A DNA stretch of 8,772 nt from JAITWN01 sp964384095. GTDB taxonomy: Bacteria; Pseudomonadota; Gammaproteobacteria; SZUA-140. Each line of letters opens with the position of its first letter. Position 1 is the stretch's first letter. Below, piece by piece: positions 1-6,234 of this stretch. The stretch covers positions 1 to 8,772 of the forward strand of contig CAYLKC010000079.1 in NCBI GenBank assembly GCA_964384095.1, read 5' to 3'. The position numbers and the translations under genes were made by a program. The notes under the pieces are model-generated. The model made no database searches, was not told where the DNA came from, and was given only the letters and a program-made list of their open reading frames with translations.

Positions 1-386
1 GCCAGAAGGTCCATCGCGACACCTCCGCGCGCGGCTATTCGGCCGAAGCGGTCAACGATACGATCATGCGCCGCATGCCGAACTACGTCAAGACGATCAC
101 CCCGCAGTTCTCGCGCACCGACATCAACTTCCAGCGCGTGTCGATCGTCGACACCTCGAACCCGTTCATCGCCCGCGACATCCCGACGCCGGACGAAAGC
201 CTGGTCGTGATCCGCTTCCGCTACCCCGAGAAGCACGACTTCCCGTATTACCTGTCGCTGCTGAAGGATTCGTGGATGTCGCGCCCGAACACGATCGTCG
301 TGCCGGGCGGCAAGATGGGCATGGCGATGGAAGTCATCCTGCGCCCGATCCTGCACGAGATGGTCGAGAAAAAGCGCGGCGGCTAA
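1..386 (+). CDS. prk: Phosphoribulokinase, C-terminal part (5' truncated by window edge)
   Basis: Phosphoribulokinase uses ATP to phosphorylate ribulose 5-phosphate to ribulose 1,5-bisphosphate, the RuBisCO substrate, in the cytoplasm. The reading frame is already open at base 3 and closes with TAA at 384-386, so about 127 C-terminal residues of a roughly 290-residue enzyme are visible. The segment matches the proteobacterial PRK/PrkB family from memory: a HRDTSARGYS-like stretch, then ITPQFSRTDINFQR, VDTSNPFIARDIP, DESLVVIRFR and the terminal VVPGGKMGMAMEVIL. The P-loop and catalytic region lie upstream of the window. The ATG at 66 is internal and not the true start. E. coli PrkB shares these motifs without a Calvin cycle, so the role in carbon fixation rests on family knowledge and would be firmer with RuBisCO genes nearby. 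A hairpin cluster follows the stop. Confidence 0.93.
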   Translation, partial: QKVHRDTSARGYSAEAVNDTIMRRMPNYVKTITPQFSRTDINFQRVSIVDTSNPFIARDIPTPDESLVVIRFRYPEKHDFPYYLSLLKDSWMSRPNTIVVPGGKMGMAMEVILRPILHEMVEKKRGG

Positions 387-404
387 GCCAGCCTGCGGCA
401 TTCA

Positions 405-515
405 CCCCCCTTCGCTCGCGAAGGGGGGCAGGGGGGGGATGCTCGCGCAGCGAGTAGAAAGCAAGCTCGCTGCGCGAGCATCCCCCTTCCTTTCCCCCCT
501 TCTGAAGAAGGGGGG
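405..515. repeat. Intergenic palindromic element with three consecutive hairpins
   Basis: Almost the whole gap between the converging prk and AAA/SPOR genes can fold on itself. Hairpin 1 pairs 405-415 with 418-428 (C6TTCGC against GCGAAG6). Hairpin 2 pairs 434-454 with 466-486, a perfect 21-bp stem around an 11-nt loop (455-465). Hairpin 3 pairs 494-503 with 506-515 (C6TTCT against AGAAG6). Hairpins 1 and 3 resemble each other, so the element as a whole is also roughly palindromic and could extrude as a cruciform. Its composition, runs of C and G plus CTCGCGCAGCGAG, is unlike the flanking coding DNA. It looks like a dispersed intergenic palindrome that may double as a bidirectional terminator. 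No open reading frame here is credible. Confidence 0.85.
494..515 (+). terminator. Possible terminator hairpin for prk (hairpin 3 of the element)
   Basis: A 10-bp stem (494-503 with 506-515) ending in six G residues is followed by ATTTATT at 516-522, a short T-rich tail. It stands 108 bases after the prk stop. The loop is only 2 nt and the tail is interrupted and overlaps the last codons of the opposing gene, so factor-independent termination is plausible but not certain. Confidence 0.4.
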
Positions 516-517
516 AT

Positions 518-1966
518 TTATTGCCCGACCGCGATGGCCTGCAGCGACTGCATCGTGCGCGCGAACGGGTCATTGCGACGGATCTGCGGCGGCAGCGAGG
601 CGATCGCCTCGCGCGCCTCGGCGGGTCCGCCATAACTCCCGTGCACGACCAGCCAGACGGTGCGGTCTCCGCGCCGTGTCCCAATGACCGTACTGTTACC
701 GCCGAGCTGATTGCGCTCGATCAGCTGCTGGGCCAGTGCGCGTTCCGGAGAACTCGCGATCTGCACGGTATAGCGATCCGGCGCCTGCGCCATCAGCCAT
801 GCGCGGCCCGTCAATGCCGTCGCAGACGGAGGCTGTGAAACGGGGGCAGGCGCGGCCTGCCGCGGCGCCGGTGATGCAGGGGCGGGATCGGGACGGACAG
901 CGGTCGGGGGTGACGCGGCGGCTTCCGTTGCCGGCGGCGGTGGAGGGGGCAGGGCATCGCTCACCGCCGGCAACAGCGGCAAGGACGGCGAATCCGGCAG
1001 GGCATGCACCGGTGATTCGAAGGCGAGCTCCAGGCGCGGCGGCCCGCTGAACTGCGCGGCCAGCAGCCAGCCGATGACGGCGAAGGCAAGGACGCAGACC
1101 GCCGCTCCGGTCAGGCGGACCTTGAGCCGACGCGCGCGCGATTCGTCGCGCCGGCTGCGCCACCGCCGCGGCCTTCTGCCATTCAGCACATCGTCGGCGA
1201 CACGGCGAATCTCGCGCGGCAATCCGTGCGCGGCGCGGTGGATGCGCCGCAGCCGCGCATCATCGAACGAGGCCGCATCACCGAGCCCCGCGGCCGCGAC
1301 GAGCTCGTGCAACCAGGCCGCGGTGTCGTCCTCGCTGAAGCGCGGGAGTTCGATGCGGCGCAGAAAGCCGTCGTCACAGAAGGCGAAGGAGGGCAGGGCC
1401 AGTGTCGCCTCCAGGCCGTCCGACCGCGCGCCGAGCACCAGTGCAATGCGGCCGCCGCCCTGGCGGGTACGGCGCTGGAGTTCCAGCAGGGCGCGCAGCG
1501 CAAAGCGCGACAGTCGATCGGCATTATCGACGATGATCAGCAGGCGTTGCTGCTCGCCTTCGCGCGCGAGCAGGCTGGCGAGTTCGCCAACGCTGGCGGC
1601 CGGCGGACAGCCATAGACCTCGGCAATGCGTGACAACACATGGCGCTCGCCGAGCGCGAGGCGTACCTCGAGGTGACAGAGCCGGGTCTGTTTGGCGAAC
1701 TCGCGCGCGAGCGCGCGCAGGAACACCGTCTTGCCGGCGCCGCTTTCGCCCTCGATCAGCACCACGAGACCGTCATCGACGCCGATCTCGGCGGCGACCT
1801 CGTCCCGTGTCGCGCGCCATGCCGGCGGCATGAACGGTCCGGCGTCATCGGTGCGCACATGCCGCAACGATGGCGCCGGCGCATCGTCGTCGCCGCGATC
1901 GGCCGCAGTGCTGACCAGGGTCAGCGCTGGCGCTGTTATCGGCTTGTCCTGTCTGTCGATTTTCAT
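518..1966 (-). CDS. DamX-like inner-membrane protein: AAA ATPase plus SPOR domain
   Basis: The product (482 aa from the ATG at 1966) is predicted to be a single-pass membrane protein. Its cytoplasmic N-terminal domain is of the ExeA/AAA_22 type, with Walker A GESGAGKT at residues 73-80 and Walker B LLIIVDNAD at 142-150. A basic stretch (RRPRRWRSRR) precedes one transmembrane helix at about 285-304. A Pro/Ala-rich periplasmic linker (about 309-380) leads to a SPOR domain (about 399-478, starting YTVQIASS). SPOR domains bind denuded septal peptidoglycan, and DamX proteins of several gammaproteobacteria combine these parts, so a role at the division septum is likely. An in-frame ATG at 1996 would add 10 residues, but a promoter-like -10 hexamer overlaps that codon, so I prefer 1966. 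Neither start has a strong ribosome site. It is not next to aroKB, the usual damX location, so it may be a paralogue. Confidence 0.8.
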   Translation of the reverse strand: MKIDRQDKPITAPALTLVSTAADRGDDDAPAPSLRHVRTDDAGPFMPPAWRATRDEVAAEIGVDDGLVVLIEGESGAGKTVFLRALAREFAKQTRLCHLEVRLALGERHVLSRIAEVYGCPPAASVGELASLLAREGEQQRLLIIVDNADRLSRFALRALLELQRRTRQGGGRIALVLGARSDGLEATLALPSFAFCDDGFLRRIELPRFSEDDTAAWLHELVAAAGLGDAASFDDARLRRIHRAAHGLPREIRRVADDVLNGRRPRRWRSRRDESRARRLKVRLTGAAVCVLAFAVIGWLLAAQFSGPPRLELAFESPVHALPDSPSLPLLPAVSDALPPPPPPATEAAASPPTAVRPDPAPASPAPRQAAPAPVSQPPSATALTGRAWLMAQAPDRYTVQIASSPERALAQQLIERNQLGGNSTVIGTRRGDRTVWLVVHGSYGGPAEAREAIASLPPQIRRNDPFARTMQSLQAIAVGQ

Positions 1967-1994
1967 GCTACGCCGGTGGCAGGGGTCATGGCGC

Positions 1995-2022
1995 ATCTTA
2001 ACGCACTCGCGCCCCGAGACAA
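1995..2022 (-). promoter_or_regulatory. Candidate sigma70 promoter for the AAA/SPOR gene
   Basis: On the minus strand, TTGTCT (2022-2017) and TAAGAT (2000-1995) are separated by 16 bases. Each matches the sigma70 consensus at four of six positions. Transcription would start near 1985-1988, giving a leader of about 20 bases before the ATG at 1966. The match is only moderate. Confidence 0.35.
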
Positions 2023-2086
2023 GCCCCTGCCGCTCGTGTTACGGTGAACCGGCCGGCCCGACCCAGAAGATCCCGATGACGCTGCC

Positions 2087-4159
2087 ATGACCTCCCGCGT
2101 TCCGCGCAACCGGCTCGCCGGCGAGACCAGTCCGTATCTGCTCCAGCACGCCGACAATCCCGTCGACTGGTATCCGTGGGGACCGGAGGCGCTGGCGAAG
2201 GCCGAGCGCGAAGACAAGCCGATCCTGTTGTCGATCGGCTATTCGGCCTGTCACTGGTGTCATGTGATGGCCCATGAATCCTTCGAGGATGCACAGACCG
2301 CCGAGCTGATGAACGCGCTGTTCGTCAATATCAAGGTCGATCGCGAGGAGCGGCCGGATCTCGACAAGATCTATCAGACCGCATTGCAGATACTGTCGCG
2401 GCGCAGCGGTGGCTGGCCACTGACGATGTTCCTGACGCCGGGCGGTCGCGTGCCGTTCTTCGGCGGCACTTATTTCCCGCGCGAGCCGCGCTACGGCATG
2501 CCGCCATTTCGCGAGGTGCTGCAACGCATCGCCGATCACTGGCGCGAACAGCGAGAGGCCGTCGAGGCGCAGAACACCGAGCTGCTGCGTGCCTTCGATG
2601 AACTCGGCGCGCGCGCGACGCAACCCGGCACGCCCGAGCCCTCGGTGCTGGATATGGCACGCCACCAGCTCGAACATGGCTTCGACCCTGCTCACGGCGG
2701 CTTCGGCGGCGCGCCGAAGTTTCCCCATCCCCCGAACCTGACCCGCCTGCTGCGCCACTACGCGGCCTCGCTGCGACTCGGCCAGCCCGACCGGCGCGCG
2801 CTGCAGATGGCGCTGCTGACGCTGGAACGCATGGCGCACGGCGGCATTCACGATGCCCTCGGCGGCGGTTTCTGCCGCTACTCGGTCGATGCGGAGTGGA
2901 TGATCCCGCACTTCGAGAAGATGCTCTATGACAACGCGCTCCTGCTGCCGCTGTACGTCGAGGCCTTTCACATCGACGCCCGCCCGCTGTTCCGCGACAT
3001 CGCGGAAGGCATCGCCGGCTGGGTCATGCGCGAGATGCAGGGGGCGGACGGCGGCTATTATTCCGCGCTGGACGCCGACAGCGAGGGCGAGGAAGGCAAA
3101 TACTATGCGTGGACGCCGGACGAGGTACGCGCACTGATCGATCCGGCCGACTGGCCGCTGTTCGCGCGCCGCTACGGCCTCGACCGGCCGGCCAACTTCG
3201 AGCATCACTGGCACCTGCATGTCTGCGTCGGGATCGACGCGCTCACGCGCGAGACCGGCCTCGATGCAGAGGTCATCGAACAGCGCCTCGCGCGCGCCCG
3301 CGCCGTGTTGTTCGCGGCGCGCGAACGGCGGATCCGCCCGGGCTGCGACGACAAGGTCCTGACCTCGTGGAACGCGCTGATGATCCGCGGCATGATGATC
3401 GCAGCGCGCAGCCTCGGCCGTGATGACTTGTGCGCCTCCGCGGATCGCGCGCTCGACTTCATCGCCGCGCACCTGTGGCGCGACGGTCGCCTGCTCGCGA
3501 GCTGGCGCGAGGGCCAGGCGCGGTTGCCGGGGTATCTCGACGACCATGCCTTCCTGCTCGAGGCCCTGCTCGAGGCCCTGCAGACGCGCTGGCGTGACGA
3601 TGACCTCGCCTTCGCGATCCGACTCGCCGACACGCTGCTCGAGCATTTCGAGGACCGCGACCACGGCGGCTTTCATTTCACCGCGCATGATCACGAGATG
3701 CTGATTCATCGCCCGAAACCATACGGCGACGATGCCCTGCCGTCCGGCAACGGCGTCGCCGCGCGCGCACTGACGCGCCTCGGTCATCTGCTCGGAGAAT
3801 CACGCTATCTCGATGCCGGCGAGCGCGTGCTGCGCGCCGCATGGGGACAGATCGCCGGCCTGCCCTACGCGCACAACACCCTGCTCGACGCGCTCGAGGA
3901 ATATCTGGAACCACCGGAGATCGTCGTGTTGCGCGGCGATGCGTCGGCGCTGCCGGCATGGGGTGCGGTCTGTCACGAGGACTATGCGCCAGCCCGCCTC
4001 GTCTTTGCGATCCCGGCGGGCACGCCGGCGGCGGGACTGCCCGGCGCCCATGCCGAGCTCACCGGCGGCGTACGGGCCTGGGTCTGTCGCGGCACGGCCT
4101 GCCTTGCGCCCTTCGACACACGCGAGGGGCTGCGCGCAGCGCTGGACCGTCAACCATGA
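2087..4159 (+). CDS. YyaL/DUF255 family protein: thioredoxin fold plus (alpha/alpha)6-barrel-like domain
   Basis: This 690-residue protein belongs to the family of bacterial YyaL and animal SSP411/SPATA20, commonly annotated as thioredoxin domain-containing protein. The N-terminal DsbH-like thioredoxin domain (about 5-165) carries the family signature: NRLAGETSPYLLQHADNPVDW, then the redox motif C55-H-W-C58, VDREERPDLD, GGWPLTMFLTP and FFGGTYFP. The rest resembles six-hairpin glycosidase or epimerase folds, with HFEKMLYDNA, DADSEGEEGKYYAW and DDKVLTSWNAL. Two cysteines near the end (C667, C672) occupy the position of the family's terminal VCRG...C motif. Length is typical. There is no signal peptide, so it should be cytosolic. 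The biochemical activity of the family is not established. It diverges from the AAA/SPOR gene and precedes the SIMPL gene by 28 bases, so they are probably cotranscribed. The ribosome site upstream of ATG 2087 is weak. Confidence 0.93.
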   Translation: MTSRVPRNRLAGETSPYLLQHADNPVDWYPWGPEALAKAEREDKPILLSIGYSACHWCHVMAHESFEDAQTAELMNALFVNIKVDREERPDLDKIYQTALQILSRRSGGWPLTMFLTPGGRVPFFGGTYFPREPRYGMPPFREVLQRIADHWREQREAVEAQNTELLRAFDELGARATQPGTPEPSVLDMARHQLEHGFDPAHGGFGGAPKFPHPPNLTRLLRHYAASLRLGQPDRRALQMALLTLERMAHGGIHDALGGGFCRYSVDAEWMIPHFEKMLYDNALLLPLYVEAFHIDARPLFRDIAEGIAGWVMREMQGADGGYYSALDADSEGEEGKYYAWTPDEVRALIDPADWPLFARRYGLDRPANFEHHWHLHVCVGIDALTRETGLDAEVIEQRLARARAVLFAARERRIRPGCDDKVLTSWNALMIRGMMIAARSLGRDDLCASADRALDFIAAHLWRDGRLLASWREGQARLPGYLDDHAFLLEALLEALQTRWRDDDLAFAIRLADTLLEHFEDRDHGGFHFTAHDHEMLIHRPKPYGDDALPSGNGVAARALTRLGHLLGESRYLDAGERVLRAAWGQIAGLPYAHNTLLDALEEYLEPPEIVVLRGDASALPAWGAVCHEDYAPARLVFAIPAGTPAAGLPGAHAELTGGVRAWVCRGTACLAPFDTREGLRAALDRQP
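3554..3577 (+). repeat. Exact tandem 12-bp duplication inside the YyaL-like gene
   Basis: The unit CTGCTCGAGGCC occurs twice back to back, in frame, giving Leu-Leu-Glu-Ala twice within an alpha-helical stretch (LLEALLEALQ). It is either a recent in-frame duplication or simply helix heptad-like composition with biased codons. Confidence 0.7.
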
Positions 4160-4175
4160 TGTCCATCATTCTTGT

Positions 4176-4180
4176 GGAGG
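4176..4180 (+). promoter_or_regulatory. Ribosome binding site of the SIMPL gene
   Basis: GGAGG lies 7 bases before the ATG at 4188 and 10 before a second ATG at 4191. It rules out the long upstream extension of this frame (open from 3813), which runs through the end of the preceding gene. Confidence 0.8.
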
Positions 4181-4187
4181 CACGTCG

Positions 4188-4898
4188 ATGATGAAGCTCG
4201 CTACCCCGATTGCGGTGATTACGATGCTGGCACTGATAATGCCCGGGATGACCTTTGCCGCAGGTAGCGCCGAGCGCCGGCTCCAGAACGAAGTCGAGTT
4301 CCAGGTCAGCGCGGAACGCGAGACTGCCAATGACCTGATGCAGACGACGCTGGTCGTCGAGCTCGAGAACAGCGATTCCGCCCGGCTCGCCGCCGAACTG
4401 AACCGGACGATGGCCTGGGCGCTCGAACTGGCGCGCGCCGACGACACCGTGCGCGCCCGCAGCGGCGACTACCGGACCTGGCCCGTCTATCCGCCGAACC
4501 AGCGGCGAATCTCGCACTGGCGCGGCAGCCAGGAGCTGGTGCTCGAGAGCACGCACCCTGATCACCTGAATGCGCTGATCGGCCGGCTGCAGGAACGCCT
4601 GCAGGTGCGTGGCATGAATTTCACGGTCTCGCCACAGCAGCAGGCCGAGCTGGTCGAATCCCTGACCGCGGACGCCCTCGTCCGCTTTCGTGCGCGTGCC
4701 GCAGCGATCGCCGACTCCCTCGGCGCGAGCGCCTACGACATCGTGCACATCAGGATCGTCGAGAGTGGCGGCGAGCCGCCGGTCCTGCTCAGGCGAACGA
4801 TGAGCGTTGCCGAGGACGTCGCGGTCGCCAGCGAGCCGGGGGTCAGCCGCATCGGCGTCACGGCGCAGGCGACGATCCGGTTACGCTTCTCCGATTAA
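4188..4898 (+). CDS. Secreted SIMPL (DUF541) domain protein, YggE-like
   Basis: The 236-residue product begins with a Sec signal peptide: MMKLATP, a hydrophobic core to about residue 18, and a likely cleavage after A24 (TFA|AGS). It is therefore predicted to be periplasmic. The remainder fits the SIMPL/DUF541 family: VEFQVSAERETANDLMQTTLVVE at the start, alternating beta strands and helices, a central helix FRARAAAIADSLGASAYDI, and a closing strand GVTAQATIRLRFSD. The length is close to E. coli YggE (about 246 aa). YggE is linked to reduced oxidative stress, but the molecular function of the family is unknown. The Arg/Trp-rich middle (SGDYRTWPVYPPNQRRISHWRG) resembles the substrate-groove region of relatives. 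A good GGAGG site supports the start. The gene sits 28 bases after the YyaL-like gene and 60 before the EAL gene, suggesting a shared transcript. Confidence 0.85.
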   Translation: MMKLATPIAVITMLALIMPGMTFAAGSAERRLQNEVEFQVSAERETANDLMQTTLVVELENSDSARLAAELNRTMAWALELARADDTVRARSGDYRTWPVYPPNQRRISHWRGSQELVLESTHPDHLNALIGRLQERLQVRGMNFTVSPQQQAELVESLTADALVRFRARAAAIADSLGASAYDIVHIRIVESGGEPPVLLRRTMSVAEDVAVASEPGVSRIGVTAQATIRLRFSD

Positions 4899-4958
4899 AC
4901 CCGGTGGCTGTTCCGGTCGCTAACTTCCTGCAGGAGAGACACCACAGGACCGTCAGCG

Positions 4959-5720
4959 ATGATGCCCCAGAAACAATACCGGCCGCTCGGCTGCGCGGAA
5001 TGCCTGAAGGCGCCCGACCTCGGCTTCGAGTTCTCGATGGCCTTCCAGCCGATCGTCGATGTGCACAGCGGCGAGGTCTTCGCCCATGAGGCGCTGGTGC
5101 GCGGGCTCGACAATGCCCCGGCCGGCGATATCATCGGCCAGGTCAATCCCGACAACCGCTATTTCTTCGACCAGTCCTGCCGGGTCAAGGCGGTCGAACT
5201 CGCCGCCCGCCTCGGCATGCGCTCGCATCTCAGCATCAACTTCATGCCGAACGCGGTCTATCGCCCGGAGCTGTGCATACGGACGACGATCGACGCCGCC
5301 GCGACCTGGGGCTTCCCGATCGAGCACATCATCTTCGAGGTCACCGAGGGGGAACAGGTCGTCGATCACGGGCACCTGCGCGAGATCATCCGCAGTTACC
5401 AGGAGATGGGGTTTCTGACCGCGATCGACGACTTCGGCGCCGGCTGGTCGGGCCTGAACCTGCTCGCCGATTTCCAGCCCGATCTGCTCAAGCTCGATAT
5501 GGCGCTGATCCGCAATATCGATCGCGACGCGGGTCGCCGGTCGATCGTCCGCGCGATCCTGCAACTGTGCGCCGATCTCGGCATCCGGCCGATCGCCGAG
5601 GGCATCGAGAGCCGCGCCGAATACGAATCCCTCCGGGAGCTCGGCATCGAGCTGTTCCAGGGCTATTATTTCGCCCGCCCTGCCTTCGAGGCCTTACCTC
5701 CCGTCCGGCTCGATCGCTGA
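4959..5720 (+). CDS. Stand-alone EAL domain cyclic-di-GMP phosphodiesterase
   Basis: The 253-residue protein is essentially one EAL domain, which hydrolyses c-di-GMP to pGpG. All expected active-site elements are visible: Q30-P-I, E44-A-L in HEALVRG, N94 in SINFMP, E127 in FEVTE, D157-D158 in IDDFGAG, K178 in LLKLD, E214 and E217 in AEGIES, and Q234 in FQGYYFARP. It should therefore be an active phosphodiesterase. There is no GGDEF, PAS or transmembrane segment. A short N-terminal leader has a C12-A-E-C15 pair that could bind metal or sense redox, which is my inference. AGGA at 4946-4949, nine bases before the ATG at 4959, supports the start, with a second in-frame ATG at 4962. It is the last gene of the rightward cluster, and its final 27 bases overlap the converging blc gene. 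Confidence 0.92.
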   Translation: MMPQKQYRPLGCAECLKAPDLGFEFSMAFQPIVDVHSGEVFAHEALVRGLDNAPAGDIIGQVNPDNRYFFDQSCRVKAVELAARLGMRSHLSINFMPNAVYRPELCIRTTIDAAATWGFPIEHIIFEVTEGEQVVDHGHLREIIRSYQEMGFLTAIDDFGAGWSGLNLLADFQPDLLKLDMALIRNIDRDAGRRSIVRAILQLCADLGIRPIAEGIESRAEYESLRELGIELFQGYYFARPAFEALPPVRLDR

Positions 5721-6233
5721 GGTCTGGTCGGGCCAGATCAGCGCGCCGGTGTCGAAGCCGAGCGCCTCCGCGGTTTCGAGCAGCACCGTGATCGTCGCCG
5801 GTTCCAGCGTCGGTGTACGGGCGAGGATCCACAGATAATCGTGATCCGGCCCGCTGACCAGCGCATATCGATACCCGGGATCGAGCACGAGGATGTTGTA
5901 GCCGCCGTAGAACGGCCCGAAGAACGAGACCTTCAGGCGGCCGATATCGGGGCTCTCGACGAAACGGGCACGACCGACCGCCTCGCGCCACTCTACCCGC
6001 CGCGTGTCATAGCCGCGATTGACGACGCGAACCTCGCCGTCGTCGCGCAGGCTGTATTCGGCGCTGACATGGCTGAGCCCGCGCTCGAAGCGGTGATCGA
6101 GACGGGCGATCTCATACCACTGGCCGAGATAGCGCTCGAGTTCGAAGCCGGCCACCGGCGTCGCGCCCTTCGGGATGCCGGTACATGACGCCAGCGGCAG
6201 CATGAGCAACAGCGTGAATACCGCGCGCAGCAT
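5694..6233 (-). CDS. blc: Outer-membrane lipoprotein Blc (bacterial lipocalin)
   Basis: The 179-residue product has a lipoprotein signal: MLRAVFTLLLMLP followed by the lipobox L14-A-S-C17. Residue +2 is Thr, not Asp, which favours sorting to the outer membrane. The lipocalin body closely follows E. coli Blc: YLGQWYEIARLDHRFERGL (the G-x-W motif), AEYSLRDDGEVRVVNRGYD, LKVSFFGPFYGGYNILVLD, YRYALVSGPDHDYLWILARTP and a C-terminal GFDTGALIWP. Bacterial lipocalins bind fatty acids or lysophospholipids and are tied to envelope maintenance. The frame is open further upstream to 6335, but that stretch lies inside the preceding gene and would bury the signal peptide, so ATG 6233 is preferred. That ATG follows the upstream stop codon by one base (TGA-G-ATG), so translational coupling is likely. 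The 3' end overlaps the EAL gene by 27 bp. Confidence 0.93.
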   Translation of the reverse strand: MLRAVFTLLLMLPLASCTGIPKGATPVAGFELERYLGQWYEIARLDHRFERGLSHVSAEYSLRDDGEVRVVNRGYDTRRVEWREAVGRARFVESPDIGRLKVSFFGPFYGGYNILVLDPGYRYALVSGPDHDYLWILARTPTLEPATITVLLETAEALGFDTGALIWPDQTSAIEPDGR

Positions 6234-6234
6234 C

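Noticed and set aside
405..515. CRISPR-like array of palindromes
   Set aside because: The three hairpins are not equal direct repeats with uniform spacers, and no cas gene is present.
334..684. Several short open frames through the intergenic palindrome on both strands
   Set aside because: Their translations are built from the hairpin sequence and out-of-frame reading of the SPOR gene, and none has a ribosome site or recognisable motif.
2039..3787. A 582-codon open frame on the minus strand
   Set aside because: It lies opposite the YyaL-like gene, whose protein has clear family motifs throughout. The antisense translation is Arg/Ala/Gln-rich with no recognisable domain, as expected from GC-rich codon bias keeping the opposite strand open.
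3813..4187. Upstream extension of the SIMPL reading frame
   Set aside because: It overlaps the end of the YyaL-like gene and is Arg/Ser/Pro-rich. The GGAGG site and the signal peptide place the start at 4188.
4059..4748. A 229-codon open frame on the minus strand
   Set aside because: It runs antisense across the end of the YyaL-like gene and the SIMPL gene, has low-complexity composition and no family resemblance.
4899..4958. Terminator between the SIMPL and EAL genes
   Set aside because: Only a 10-bp palindrome TCCTGCAGGA is present, with no loop and no T-run, so read-through is expected.
4953..5564. A 203-codon open frame on the minus strand
   Set aside because: It is antisense to the EAL gene, whose complete catalytic motifs show which strand is coding.
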